Assembly: GCA_037355855.1 (NCBI GenBank) | Contig: CM074759.1 | Coordinates: 3,286,001-3,350,000 of the forward strand | Direction of reading: 5' to 3' | From: Pseudo-nitzschia pungens | Lineage: Eukaryota > Bacillariophyta > Bacillariophyceae > Bacillariales > Bacillariaceae | DNA: 64,000 nucleotides | Shown: positions 21,376 through 33,040 of the stretch, one piece after another | Numbering within the stretch: position 1 is the stretch's first letter | Layout: the number at the start of each line of letters is the position of its first letter | The notes under the pieces: model-generated | What the model was told of the DNA's origin: nothing | What the model saw: the letters and a program-made list of their open reading frames with translations, nothing else | Databases searched by the model: none | Position numbers and translations under genes: made by a program

Positions 21376-21631
21376 CAGTAATTACTGTCCGCTTGAAAGT
21401 AGAAGACAAAGACAAGAACTCAGTACTGAATCCAAAACATCCTTTATCCTAAACAACAGGGGTACATCGATACTCTGACAAGCAAAAAGAAATAACAACG
21501 TCGATCGAAATCTACAACCGATCGAACGCAAACTACGACAAACGAAACGATCGATATCTACGAAACGATCTCTACAAACCAACCAATACCAATCGATCGC
21601 ACAACGAAGCGATCGAACGCTACGAATCAAC

Positions 21632-22772
21632 ATGGCAGGACTTTACAGAGATCCTCCAATCAATTACATCCCTTCCTTCAAGAGGAGCAAGCCGAAGCTC
21701 ACCAAGCTCTCCATTACACGTGCCAATGGGAACCCCGACAGCATGAAGATCCCTCTATTCACCAACAGAGGAGGACTAGAGGAATTCCTATTTGTTGAAG
21801 AAGCCTTCACTAACGCCGCGAAACTTCTAGGACTACCAATCAACGATTATATCCCTCACTTCAATCGTTGTCTCTCCGTTGACCCAAACAAAATGGACAG
21901 ACTTAACAAGCAACCAACGTAAATATCCACGAACGCTAAATGGATACAAGCAAGCAATTATTGACTTTATCAAGCAAGACTACTGCAATGCAACAGATGC
22001 CAAAGATATCATGCATACATACCTTCGAACGCTGAAGAAACCAAGCACTGTTTCATGCAAAGACCATGCAGACCGAATGCAAATCCTCTTCAAATATACC
22101 AGAAGAATCCAAGGACATGGAACTGACCTATCACCAACTGAAGCTAAGACCATTCTGCTGCACACCTTCCCAAGCAAATGGATCAACAGCTATGGTCTAA
22201 TCCACCAAGGAATCCAAGAGGATACCACTGTACGATTTATAGTGGACCACATGAGCTGTTTAGAACGCCAACGCCAACGCAAAAGACGAACGTCGAAAGC
22301 TAATTCGGACGCCGAAAGCATTGACAGCAATAACAACAGCTCTGATTCGGACGCTGACAGCATCGACAGCAACAGCTCTAATTCCGACAGCGACAGTGAC
22401 AGCGACGCTGAATCCGAAGAAGAGCAAGAGCAAGAGCCATCCAGTGGCAAAAGAAAATACACCAACCCTTGCCGAATCCCAGGACATAACCACGACTGGT
22501 CCGAATGTCCAAGGAACAGATATTCCAAAAGAAATAAGAGCAATAGCAGCAACAACAGCACTGCTACGACTCCTAGCAATGAAACTGGAAGCACTGCTTC
22601 CAATGAATCCTTCCAAGCCCACATGAAACGCGCCATGGAATCATACTGCGCCCAACATGATGGAACACTTGAAAGAACCATTGAAGGTACCATTATCTTC
22701 AAACCCAAAACCAAAACGCCGCGCTTTCGACGGCAACCGATCACCACGCCGGCTTACCAACCAGCCCGGTAA
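21632..22772 (+). pseudogene. Gag of gypsy copy 3 (one frameshift)
   Basis: Begins MAGLYRDPPINY and follows copy 2 Gag. A frameshift near 21885-21895 separates 21632-21922 from the frame that runs to 22772. The second half has a long Ser/Asp-rich low-complexity run (22300-22440) not present in copy 2, then the knuckle CRIPGHNHDWSEC with all four ligands. It ends at tandem TAA codons (22770-22775), unlike the UGA of copies 1 and 2. The downstream linker (PPAPLDLDAS) is in a different frame. Confidence 0.85.
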
Positions 22773-23915
22773 TAACAAACAACAATACAGCACTGTGCCT
22801 CCAGCTCCCCTGGACCTGGATGCCAGCTCAGCCCTGCTGACTGGGAAGACGCATGGAGGAGAACCCCCAGAAAGGAGGGAAGGAACCTACAGAGATGAGC
22901 CCTGTTGCAAACAAAATGTTCGAACTAAATCAAAGCGCTCAGTCCGATCCACAGTGACGGCAACAACAATCAACCAAATAAAAAACAAAAAAAATAAAGA
23001 TTCAATTATGGCAAAAGAAAGAATCAAATAGCAATAAAAGATCTGGACGCAGGTCGGTTCGGACGCGAACTAATTGCACGGGTACAGACGCTACAGCCAT
23101 GAATCAACGATCGAATCGAATCAACTTGTATATCGATATCGATCAAAGGGTACAGACGCAAAACAAAATAATCGATCGACCATCGATAGGGTACAACAGC
23201 AGCAACAACAAGGCCAACCTTGTTCCGGACAACCAAATAGTCCACAGGGAGCTCCAAAAATAACAGAGCAATCCCACAGAATCCAAATTCGCAACCCACA
23301 GAGGTGCTCCGGAGTTACGAAAATTCGAATCTCCAGTAGACTGCTGCAAATAATACCCAAAATGAAAGACCGCAAAGTATACGGCAACTCGCGAATGAAT
23401 TAACCGATTCAAACCGTAACTAACAATGCATCCCCTCTCTGCGTCACTATAACGGCTCTGAACAACGATGACAACAACTCAACGCTCCGGCTTTTCACCT
23501 ACCTTCAACTCCTATTACAACAGGAGGTGTTTTTATGCCTAACCAAGAGCAACTGATTTTGACGAATCAATTGATTTCAACTCAACCGTATTTATAATCA
23601 GCTCCACTACCCCGAGAGGTACATCACAGTTGGGGGAGAAGAGAATTTTCTTCGACTCTTTTTCTATTTTTACCATGTCTTTACGAGCACTCTCAAGAAC
23701 AAGAAACAAATCTTCGATTTCTAAAGTATCACGAAGAACCTTCTTCAATCCCAGTTCAATCTACATTACCATATATCTTCTGAAATATCTCAAAGGGCAT
23801 ATATCATCTTCAACCGCTTCTCCGAACAAGCATATCTCTTTCCATTGATACTACTCAACTCCGAACCTTATTGTATTGAACCACATGCAAACTTCACCTA
23901 ATCATTGGGGCACTA
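22773..23915 (+). other. Non-pol internal region of gypsy copy 3
   Basis: Only the conserved linker after gag (around 22798-22860) and a remnant of the pre-protease region (23195-23350, translated THRGAPELRKF) are recognisable. From about 23400 to 23890 the sequence matches nothing else in the window. A 69-codon minus-strand frame at 23539-23748 is Lys/Glu-rich and unassigned. It ends with the purine tract GGGGCACTA before the 3' LTR. Confidence 0.6.
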
Positions 23916-24078
23916 TGTAACATGTTAATGTTACGATCCTAATAATAATAATATACGTATTTAAATAACTTTAATCACCAAAGGTGAAACTAAATTACTC
24001 AGTCTGTAACCAGACTTTAACGTCGCCTCCATCATAGAGTCAGGACCCCAAGTGGTAGAACGACAAATTTTTCAAACA

Positions 24079-24986
24079 TATGAAGATATTCATGGTGGTG
24101 CTATGATCTGTGCTAGTAGGGCTCCTGTGTAGAAGAATGTACTGGGGCTACAATCAGCAGCCTCCAGTAACTGACTAACAGGTGCTGAGCTGAATGCTAG
24201 AGCTGTGTGCTAATTGCTAGCATACAGGCTCAGCAACAGGCTCAGCAACAGGCTTAGCAACAGGCTTAGCAACAGGTTTAGCAACAGGCTTAGCAGCAGG
24301 CCTATCCTGTTTAGTATGGATGCTAGCAGAGTTTACTAGGGTCGCCGCGTACGATTTGTACCAATCGTACGTACCCCGAGTAAAGCACCTGTTATGGTGT
24401 AGCTAAATGCTACAGGGTTAGGGTTGCTAAGGCTACGAGATACTGGAAGATGCTAACCTACCATGATACCAATGCTAAGATATGATGCTACCGCCGGGGT
24501 CGGGTCATTGGTGTATAATATGTACCATGACCGGATACCCGGCCCAAACAGTTACCCAACGCGCTAGCATAAGCGAGCTAGCGCTAGCGCACGATTCGAT
24601 CTAATTAAGCGATACTCCGATTCGCTACCCGTAGAATACAGTACCAGAGCTACAGAGCTCTGTTATTATACGAGTTATCGGAGTGCTGTCACGATACAGA
24701 GCTGAGCGCTTCGGCTCAGCTCCTTTCACTCTTTCTTTTATGCTCTAAAATAAACACACCTATCATGCCCTCCTTTCGATCGATTCCGATGTACCTCTAG
24801 GGAAGTGCCTTGTATTGCCTAAGTGTATGCAATAGACCTTGAATGGTCCGCTGTAGACTCACGATTTGCCAGGACTTTATGTATTGTTATTGTTAAGGCT
24901 TTCGCCTATTTTTACAATACGCAGTGTAAGCCGATTAAGCTCTACGATTAGACCACGAAGACCGCTGACGAGCGGATATCAACACA
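24079..24986 (+). repeat. 5' LTR of the copia element
   Basis: Starts TATGAAGATATTCATGG and ends ATATCAACACA. It contains six 12-bp repeats of CAGGCTTAGCAA type (24225-24300), a strong hairpin GAGCTGAGCGCTTCGGCTC (around 24700) near a possible poly(A) region (AAATAAAC), and a nearly palindromic GTACGATTTGTACC...CGTACGTAC stretch. Confidence 0.94.
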
Positions 24987-25938
24987 GTTTATCAGACCCA
25001 CCGCTCGACCCACTTCTACGAACCGGGACGCCGGCTAGAGCGTGTGAAGAAACCCAGCTGGCTGATCACCACTGGCATCCATGCCTACACTTGGATGTAA
25101 AACCTCAGCTGAAACTGGACCAGCAGCTGACATCGCGAGATCCCTGATGTTAATGGGGAGCCCTTCCCTAGACACGCGAACCGACCGGAGTCTGCACATC
25201 CACCTCTGCGGACCTATTGATATTCAGTAGCTGAGCGTCATGGTGGCTCCATGGAGGCTCAGTCCGGTGGGGAAGGAGCAAGACGGACGTGGAGAAAGCA
25301 ACGTCCATGATTTCCTGTTATTTTACAGGATTCAAGGGGGACGCTTGCTTACTACGGATGGAACCACACTGGAAAAAGAATTTTCGTGGAAGACAGACCA
25401 CCACGTACTTCCCAGTGAAGACAGTGTCCAGCAGACCAAGGACATGACGTCAGGCCCATCCGACTGAGGCGCAGACAACCTCACGAGGCGCAGACAACCT
25501 CGAACCTGCTATACCATCGATTTTGATTTTAGCCAAGGGAATTTGGAATCAGACAAGCCAAGAACCCTGAGATCTGTCATATCTCAGAATCAAATCGATT
25601 GGTCCAGAGCAGATCAGAAAGACTGAATAGAATTCTTCTCTTTTTGGTCGACGTCGGCGCAGACAACCGACGCAACCCATGAACCACCGATTCGAATGTT
25701 CTTCTTTTGGATGACGACACGATACCTTTCTAGCCAACCATCGGTGTGGATACCTTTTCGGAAGTCGACACGAAAATGTTGACACCAATGCTGACGTGAT
25801 ACGTGATACCTTTTCTTTCGAACGTCGACACGAAACCGATACAAACCTTCGATCGACAACTTGGGTGGAAACAGTCCCCACCACAAAAGAATTTGGTTTA
25901 GAAACTGAAGCAAATTAGGTAATCAAAGCAAGACAACC
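24987..25938 (+). other. Copia leader
   Basis: Untranslated leader of about 950 bp. No convincing frame was found. It includes a direct 19-bp repeat (GAGGCGCAGACAACCTC) at about 25467-25503 and several short GTCGACACGAAA repeats near 25755-25840. The primer-binding site should start at 24987 (GTTTATCAGACC); the tRNA was not identified. Confidence 0.6.
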
Positions 25939-27868
25939 ATGGCCAAGCAAACTAGAAGCCAAGCCGCCGCCGCTGCAGCCGCCGCCGGAGACGGCGCCCC
26001 TGGAGCTGTCCCTGGAGGCGGCGCCGCCCCTGGAGATGGTGGTGGAGCTGTCCCCGGAGCCGGAGCCGGAGTCGGCGCTCCCCCACCTGGAGATGTTCCT
26101 GGAGTTGCTGACGCCCCCCCTGTCGGAGCGCCTGGAGTCCCTCCTTTTGCCCCTGCTGGAGCCTCCAGAGTCCAACAGGAACCAAACCTTGACATCCAAC
26201 CTCGATCTGAGATGATCCTGCTTGCTGCTATTCAAGAACTGAGAGCAATGCGCAACGAGAACGCAGCTCGGATTGCTGCTGAGGCTGCTGCTACTGCCGC
26301 TGCCGCCGCTCGTGCCCCTGCTCCTGCTCCCGCTCCTGCTCCTGCTCCTGCTCCTGTCGCCGCCCCTACAGGAGCTAGTCCTGAAATCCTCCAAGCCCAT
26401 GCCACAGCCCAAGCTAATGGTGGAATCTCTGGATACAAGAATGGAGCAAAGCTCAGCTCAAGGGAGTTAGACCTCCACAAGATCCTCTCTGGCTTCAGTA
26501 ACAGTGATACGGCGGATGAACTATTCCGGAATGGCCTCAACAGCATCGAGGCGATCCAACAGCTATCTGCCAAGGAACTCCCCAAGTACCTCCGTGACTT
26601 CAATGGGGGTCGTCATCCTGATGTGCCCCTACCATGAACGAGTATTCATCGGACTATCCTTCAGACAATCCTTTCAGCTTCTTTCGGAGTGGATCCGCTA
26701 CCAACCTCTCATTGGTATCAAGCCTACTGCCCATACTTGGCTTAGTGATCCCCTCGCAGCCGACCGAACGCGCCAGCGCCTGCATGAAATGCAGACCGCC
26801 GACAAGGAGGCCGTCTCCTCGTCCATTACTCCGCCGAAGCTCACCAACCTTGACAACTTCCGTCAATGGGAAGAAAGTTTCCGTCAGTTCCTCCGCTTTC
26901 AGTATAATGAACAAGGGTTCCCCCTATCATACGTCATCCGTCCAAAGGAGCAAGAGACGGTGACTGCAGCAGAGAGATCCGCCACTGTTGGGAAGGATGG
27001 GACTTTTTCCAACTGGATGGATTATAATGTTCGATGCGCCACACTTGAAGGCCCGCAATTTGTCACTGACAACCACGACGTTTGGGTGTTGCTCTGCAAC
27101 GCAGTTCGTGATGGCCCTGCCTGGGCCTACACTCGAAGGTACAAAGACGCGAAGAATCCGACTGGGAACGCCCGAGCGGCTTTCCTACATCTCTACGAGA
27201 ATGCCTTCTCCGCAACCAACGTCGCGGCTATCCTTGACAAGGTCCGTACCGGCATGTACACCTCCCGCTATACAGGTGATTCCCGCACCTACGACTTTGA
27301 GAAGCACTGCAGAACTTGGTTGAATTTCCAGACTACGCTATCCAACCACGACAAGTTGCCCGATGAAGAAGACTTCACCATGCGTTTCATCCACAGCATC
27401 CAAGATGATCGGTTTGAGAACCCCAAGATCCAGGTCTTTGAAACCGATAAGTACACCAAGAACTTCAACGAGTGCGTCTCGTACTTCAAGAGGTGCCTTG
27501 GCATACGAAAGATGGGTGCGGTTGCAACCAAGCGAGCGCGAAGTATCTCCTCTGTCCACCAAGGTAGTGGCAACCAAGGAAGCAACAAGGGTGGATCGTA
27601 CAGCGGCAAGATTGAGGACAAGCAGTATCCCCATGAAGTCTACAAGACATTCTCCAAGGAACAACGAAAGCAGTTGTATGACCTCCGCCAGCAGAAGAAA
27701 GCTCGAACTATTCAGTCCACTAGTTCTAGCACGACTGCTGCCTCCGCGACCGCGAACGCGAGCACGAACGCGACCCAAGGCGCAGGGAACAGTTTTGGGC
27801 CCAAGGGGCGCAAGAAAGGCAAAAAGAAGGGCAACGGCTCGAACCAAGGACAGACCCCCAAGAACTGA
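25939..27868 (+). pseudogene. gag: Copia Gag (single frameshift)
   Basis: Starts at ATG 25939 (MAKQTRSQAAAA). The N-terminus is extraordinarily Ala/Gly/Pro-rich (25960-26370). A conserved block follows (REL DLHKILSGF). The frame stops at 26637, but the +1 frame continues the protein (YHERVF onward) to 27868, so the change of frame lies around 26620-26635. The second half has retroelement capsid character (NFQTTLSNHDKLPDEEDF, FTMRFIHSI) and a basic Gly/Lys tail. No CCHC knuckle was seen. It may be a random indel or a programmed shift; with young LTRs, both remain possible. Confidence 0.82.
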
Positions 27869-30800
27869 AACGACGGCCGGTGCCCGAAATTAAGTAAGGT
27901 TGGCCGGCTATTGTACCAGATGGATCTGCCGCGCGCGCGCCCGAGTCCTGAGGGACAGTGCGAGCTGGACAGCCACGCTGATACGACTGCCGCCGGTTCC
28001 AATATGATCTTGCTTGAAGACCAAGTCGTCAGCCACGTCGATGTTCATCCTTTTTCGCCTGAGCTCGAGCCTATCAAGAACATTCCTATTGGGACCTGTG
28101 TTACGGCCTACACAGATACCGACGGGAAAGTTTGGTTGATTTATTTCCACGAAGCCCTGTATTTTGGCGACAAGTTGTCCCACAGCTTGATTTGTCCGAA
28201 TCAGATACGGGACTGTCATCCCAATCGTGTCAGCGAAGCGCCCCGCCAGTACGATGAACAGTCCAGTCACTCCATCCATATTGACAATACCGATCCTGAA
28301 GATCCCCATGCGGGCCACACCCTCGACATCAAGCTCCTGCTTGATGGGGTCGTGTCCTATTTCCCTTCCCGCAAGCCAACCAAGCATGAGATGGCTACAT
28401 GCGATCATGTCGTTGCTACCCGAGACTTCCCTTGGGATCCGAAGAGCAAGAAGTTCGAGCAAGCCGAAGAAGCCATCGACGGATCTCATCCGTTGAATCC
28501 TACGGTGTCTGTCCTTCGCGCGGGGACGCCCCTTGCGCCCGCGCCGACCACGAAGCAGTCCAAGAGGTCCAAGACGAACAAGCGCAAGTTGGAGCCCGTC
28601 GAAACACGGTCCAATTTCAGTCCCCATTTGTACGACGAACCTCTTCGGAGCGACGAGCTGATTCTACCGCCACATGATTGCTATGAGAAGTACAAGCTGC
28701 GGAGCCTTCAGCAACTCTGTACCCGCCGTGATCTGACCCCATGTGCGATCGCATCCGACTCGCGTCTGGATGCGCGGCTATCTTCTCTTTTTCATTCGGG
28801 CGATTCATTGAAGACTTGCGGGGACGATGATGTAGACGAGGACGCAGCAGTACCAAGTCTTACAATCAATGCCCTGCATACGCCGTTGTACGAGCGCGCC
28901 TACACCGACGGCCGTGAGCGCTTCGAATTGGATCCCCGTTGCAGGGATTCTCCCGTCTGCTTGTCGTCCGTTTACAAGCATGTTCGATGGGACGATGCAG
29001 TCGAACCAGTCGATCCCGAGCTCGACACTATCGCCAGACGAGCCAAGTGGGGTCCGACGATTGACACCGAACGATACTGCAAGATCGACTCCGACCGTCT
29101 GTCCAAGATTTGGGATGTATCTCCGAGAAAGGCTGCGGATACCCTTCGAGTCACGACGCAGAAAGGGTTCCGTAACCCTATGCATCCCCTTGTCCGCCGA
29201 TTGCCAACGCAGAGCTTCAGAAACAAGCGCATCGCGGCTGGCAAATGGTACACCGACACCTGGATGGCAAAGGTCCCGAGCATCATGCGACAAGATTCAG
29301 CCGCCCAAGTGTTCAGTAATGGTAAGGGCTACGACGAGTTCATACCTATACAGGGCAAGAAGCAAGCGTATGAAGGACTGAAGATTTTCATCCACGATGT
29401 CGGCATTCCCGAGCATTTGATATCTGATGGCGCTCGAGAGCAAGGAGCCCCTGGTACTTACAAGACCCCATGGAATAAGGTTGTCAGCAAGAACCATATC
29501 CACCAGACCTTTATCCAGCCAAGATGTCCCTTCCAGAATCGCGCGGAGCTCAGCATCGGCCATATCAGCAGAAGCATCCGCAAGAAGACGGCTCGGAAGC
29601 GATCCCCCAAGCGCCTGTGGGCTTTCTGCGGAGAGCTCGTTGCTGCCATCCGACAGCGCACGGCTTCCAGTGATCCTACGATGATGGGTCGAACGCCGTT
29701 CGAAATTGTACATGGGTACATGCCTGACATATCTCTGTACCAAGCCCATGAATGGTATGATTTCGTCTATTGGGTTGATCTCTCTGATGGGACCGAGAAG
29801 CTGGGACGATGGCTTGGCCCGTGCGGTGACCGATTCGGAGGCGGAGACTGCCACTGGATCCTGAACGAGGCGGCCATGCCGGTAAGCACTAACACAGTCC
29901 GTGCTGTTACTGAAGAAGAATGGCGTTCCCATGACGTCAAGCGCTATATGGACTCATTTGACCAAGCAGTTGAATCCAAGATCGGGGACAAGGTTGAGGA
30001 TAACGACGCAAAGTTCCAAGCTACGTACCCTGATCCCCCTGCTGAGTTATTTGAAGGTCACCAAGAAAGGTGGGAGCTCGCCGAGCCGGAAGCCTCCATT
30101 CCGGATATCGACGATCTCATACCTGATGGGGATGACTATGATGAGTATATTGGTAACAATGTGATGATCCAGAAGGGCGACGAACGATTACGGTGTGTCG
30201 TGAAGAATCGTTCTGCTGATCTTAATGGCAATCCGATTGGTAAGAGGAATGATAACCCTATCCTTGATACCAGAATGTATGATCTGCAGTTTCCAGATGG
30301 TTCCATCGAGCAGTACACCGCCAATATCGTTGCTGAGAGCATGTACAGCGAGATCGATGACGACGGACGAATGTTCTCTCTACTGGACGAGATTATCGAC
30401 CACGAGAAAGACGGATCCGCCGTTAGGAAGCAAGATGCGACGATCACCAACAAGTACGGTCGCAAAGTCTCCAAGCCTACAACGAAGGGATGGCGATTGC
30501 TCGTCAGTTGGAAAGATGGAACCGAATCCTGGTGTAAGTTGAGCGATCTGAAAGAGTCCTTTCCTGTACAGACCGCAGAGTATGCCATATCCGCCAAGAT
30601 CTCGGATCAGCCAGCATTCCGATGGTGGATTCACCACGTACTACGAAGGAAGAAGCGAATCCTCAAGGCTACCAAGCGAAACAAGTACTGGGATCGGACC
30701 CACAAGTTCGGAGTGGAGCTACCACATTCTATCCCTGAAGCCCTCGCCATCGACCGAAAGACGGGGACCGACTATTGGGAGAAGGCGATTGCGAAGGAGA

Positions 30801-32428
30801 TGAGAAACAACGAGATGGCGTTCGAGTTTGACTCCAGCTACACCGTCGAAGGTCTCAAGGCCGAAGGATTCGGCAGGATCACGACGCACATGATCTTTGA
30901 TGTAAAGTTGGGGTCCCTGACGCGGAAAGCACGGCTCGTCGCTGATGGTCATAAGGTACAAGTAACAGCTAAGGAACATACCTTCAGCAGTGTACCAAGC
31001 AGGGATTCAGTCCGTATCTTCTTCCTGTTGGCAGCGCTGAACAATCTGGACGTGCTGTCTGCGGATATCCAGAATGCCTACCTTACAGCGCCAATCAAGA
31101 AGAAGTATTATTTGGTTGCTCGAGCTGAAGATGGTTTCCCCCCGCACTTGGTAGGTCAGGTATGTAAGATCGTCCGAGCACTGTATGGACTTCCTGTTGC
31201 AGGCGCGTCGTTCCGATCCTATTTGACCAAGCACCTACGAACGCTAGGATATCAACCCTGTAAAGCTGATCCTGACGTTCATATGCGAGTGGAGACACGA
31301 AAAGACGGCTCTAGGTACTGGGCCTACCTGATTGCATACGTCGACGATATTATCTGTTGCAGTGAGGACCCTCGACGGCAGTTGGAAAGTATCGAGCAGC
31401 GCTTCACGCTGAAGGACGGGACTATAGAAGTTCCAACCTTGTATCTGGGCGCTGATGTCCATTCGCATGTGGTCGAAGACGACCCAATTCCCAAGTGGGC
31501 AATGTCCTCCGAGAAATATGCTAAGAAAGCCATCGACGCAGTAGAGAAGGAGCTTGGCACAGAGCAGTATGGTTACAAGCACCTTCCGAACAAGGTGTCT
31601 ACCCCATTGACATCCGATTATCGTCCAGAAGTTGATGTAACCGCCGAACTGGATCCAAGCAAGCAGAACTACTACCAAGGATTGATTGGCGTCTTGAGAT
31701 GGTTGTGTGAACTTGGAAGACTTGATTTGGTCATGCCTGTATCCCTCATGTCCAGGTACCTAGCCCAAGCAAGAACAGGGCATTTGAACCAAGTATTGCA
31801 CATGTTTGCCTATCTCAAGGCGCACGCTCGATCCAAGCTAGTATTTGACGAGACGCGTCCTGAAGTGGATGAAACCAGATTCCCCGACTGTGATTGGAGT
31901 GAGTTCTATCCAGATGCCAAGGAGGTATTGCCACCGGATGCTCCTGAACCCCTTGGGAAAGCAGTTATTATGAGCTGTTTTGTTGACGCCGATCATGCTG
32001 GATGCAAAGCCACGAGAAGATCCCATACCGGAATTATTATCTTTGTAAACAGAGCTCCTATCCTGTGGTTCAGCAAAAGGCAAACTACTGTGGAGACCTC
32101 AACCTTTGGATCTGAAATCGTCGCGCTTCGAATCGCTATTGAACTGATTGAAGGACTCAGATACAAGCTTCGAATGATGGGTGTCCCTATTGAAGGTCCT
32201 ACCAATGTGTACTGTGACAACGAGTCTGTTGTTAAGAACACCACCAGGCCGGAGAGTCCTTGCAACAAGAAGCACAACAGCGTCGCATACCACAAGGCGC
32301 GCGAGTCTATTGCTGCTGGGACAATTCGCATTGCAAAGGAGCCTGGCGAGACCAATATTGCTGATTTATTCACTAAGTTGCTGAATGGTCCGGCTCTGAA
32401 AGAACACTGTGCCCGATGCATGTGGTAA
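27869..32428 (+). CDS. pol: Copia Pol polyprotein (protease-integrase-RT-RNase H)
   Basis: Same frame as the second half of gag, separated only by TGA at 27866-27868; the first ATG is at 27920. Protease: CELDSHADTTAAGSN, with DSHAD in place of DSGAT-like motifs. Integrase core: WYTDTWMAK, LISDGAREQG, NRAELSIGHI. RT: HMIFDVK, ARLVADGHK, LSADIQNAYL, catalytic YVDDI. RNase H: CFVDADHAGC, FGSEIVALRIA, YCDNESVV, ADLFTKLL. The domain order proves Ty1/copia. The frame is uninterrupted for ~1,500 codons, so this protein could be active. Confidence 0.96.
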   Translation, partial: NDGRCPKLSKVGRLLYQMDLPRARPSPEGQCELDSHADTTAAGSNMILLEDQVVSHVDVHPFSPELEPIKNIPIGTCVTAYTDTDGKVWLIYFHEALYFGDKLSHSLICPNQIRDCHPNRVSEAPRQYDEQSSHSIHIDNTDPEDPHAGHTLDIKLLLDGVVSYFPSRKPTKHEMATCDHVVATRDFPWDPKSKKFEQAEEAIDGSHPLNPTVSVLRAGTPLAPAPTTKQSKRSKTNKRKLEPVETRSNFSPHLYDEPLRSDELILPPHDCYEKYKLRSLQQLCTRRDLTPCAIASDSRLDARLSSLFHSGDSLKTCGDDDVDEDAAVPSLTINALHTPLYERAYTDGRERFELDPRCRDSPVCLSSVYKHVRWDDAVEPVDPELDTIARRAKWGPTIDTERYCKIDSDRLSKIWDVSPRKAADTLRVTTQKGFRNPMHPLVRRLPTQSFRNKRIAAGKWYTDTWMAKVPSIMRQDSAAQVFSNGKGYDEFIPIQGKKQAYEGLKIFIHDVGIPEHLISDGAREQGAPGTYKTPWNKVVSKNHIHQTFIQPRCPFQNRAELSIGHISRSIRKKTARKRSPKRLWAFCGELVAAIRQRTASSDPTMMGRTPFEIVHGYMPDISLYQAHEWYDFVYWVDLSDGTEKLGRWLGPCGDRFGGGDCHWILNEAAMPVSTNTVRAVTEEEWRSHDVKRYMDSFDQAVESKIGDKVEDNDAKFQATYPDPPAELFEGHQERWELAEPEASIPDIDDLIPDGDDYDEYIGNNVMIQKGDERLRCVVKNRSADLNGNPIGKRNDNPILDTRMYDLQFPDGSIEQYTANIVAESMYSEIDDDGRMFSLLDEIIDHEKDGSAVRKQDATITNKYGRKVSKPTTKGWRLLVSWKDGTESWCKLSDLKESFPVQTAEYAISAKISDQPAFRWWIHHVLRRKKRILKATKRNKYWDRTHKFGVELPHSIPEALAIDRKTGTDYWEKAIAKEMRNNEMAFEFDSSYTVEGLKAEGFGRITTHMIFDVKLGSLTRKARLVADGHKVQVTAKEHTFSSVPSRDSVRIFFLLAALNNLDVLSADIQNAYLTAPIKKKYYLVARAEDGFPPHLVGQVCKIVRALYGLPVAGASFRSYLTKHLRTLGYQPCKADPDVHMRVETRKDGSRYWAYLIAYVDDIICCSEDPRRQLESIEQRFTLKDGTIEVPTLYLGADVHSHVVEDDPIPKWAMSSEKYAKKAIDAVEKELGTEQYGYKHLPNKVSTPLTSDYRPEVDVTAELDPSKQNYYQGLIGVLRWLCELGRLDLVMPVSLMSRYLAQARTGHLNQVLHMFAYLKAHARSKLVFDETRPEVDETRFPDCDWSEFYPDAKEVLPPDAPEPLGKAVIMSCFVDADHAGCKATRRSHTGIIIFVNRAPILWFSKRQTTVETSTFGSEIVALRIAIELIEGLRYKLRMMGVPIEGPTNVYCDNESVVKNTTRPESPCNKKHNSVAYHKARESIAAGTIRIAKEPGETNIADLFTKLLNGPALKEHCARCMW

Positions 32429-33040
32429 AGAGAAAATTGCTCTAGCTGCATTATTTGGGGTACCTTTGGTCCCTGACAAGCAGCTCGGACGCAGCAGATA
32501 TCGATTTCGATTTTCGTAAGCAATCGATTTCGTTTTTTCGGAAGCCATCGATTTCGTTTTTTCGGAAGCAATCGATTACGATTTTCGGAAGCAATCGAAC
32601 GCAGCTGATTTCGATATGAGCTTCCTGACTACTTCGATTTTCATTCCGGATTCGATATGATCTTATGTTATATGTTATGTATTTGGGAAGTCTCCGGCAC
32701 ACCGGTTCCGGGGACTATAAAGATTGGAAACAACAATAGGCCGATTGATATGTCCTTATACGTGTTAAGGAACCGGACCAAGGGCAAAACGCCTTTCGGT
32801 CCAACCCCCTTTTTTTTCTACCATAAATCGGCCGGGCCTCTGATAGAAGAACTGCAATATTTGGTGCAGTTTGATCTCTGACAAGTTACATGGAAGCATC
32901 CCTGAATTCTGTTATGATCCGTCCAAGTGTCCTGGTACAACAAGCAAGAGTATTGGTGTCCTCCTGGGAGTATCTGTTTCCGGGGACTGGTATAATTGCT
33001 CAGTTGCTCATACAGGATCACTGGTATGAATCACGGGGAC
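32429..33040 (+). other. Copia 3' untranslated region
   Basis: No gene. It has about four copies of a 27-28-bp repeat (ATCGATTTCGTTTTTTCGGA) at 32495-32600. A short purine tract CACGGGGAC lies just before the 3' LTR and is the likely polypurine tract. Confidence 0.7.

Larger units (their letters stand above)
21089..23936 (+). mobile_element. Gag-only gypsy-type LTR element, copy 3
   Basis: LTR, leader, gag, about 1.1 kb without protease, RT, RNase H or integrase, then the first ~21 bases of a 3' LTR. The 3' LTR is cut at 23937 by LINE copy 2. It sits in gypsy copy 1 pol; the bases before it are CAGAC, but the other flank is lost, so the duplication cannot be checked. The layout resembles non-autonomous gag-only elements that borrow Pol from relatives. 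Confidence 0.83.

Noticed and set aside
24079..24986. TG...CA boundaries for the copia LTR (starting 24081)
   Set aside because: Both LTR copies share the two preceding bases TA, and starting at TA gives equal 908-bp LTRs and a consistent AACA duplication, so I used 24079.
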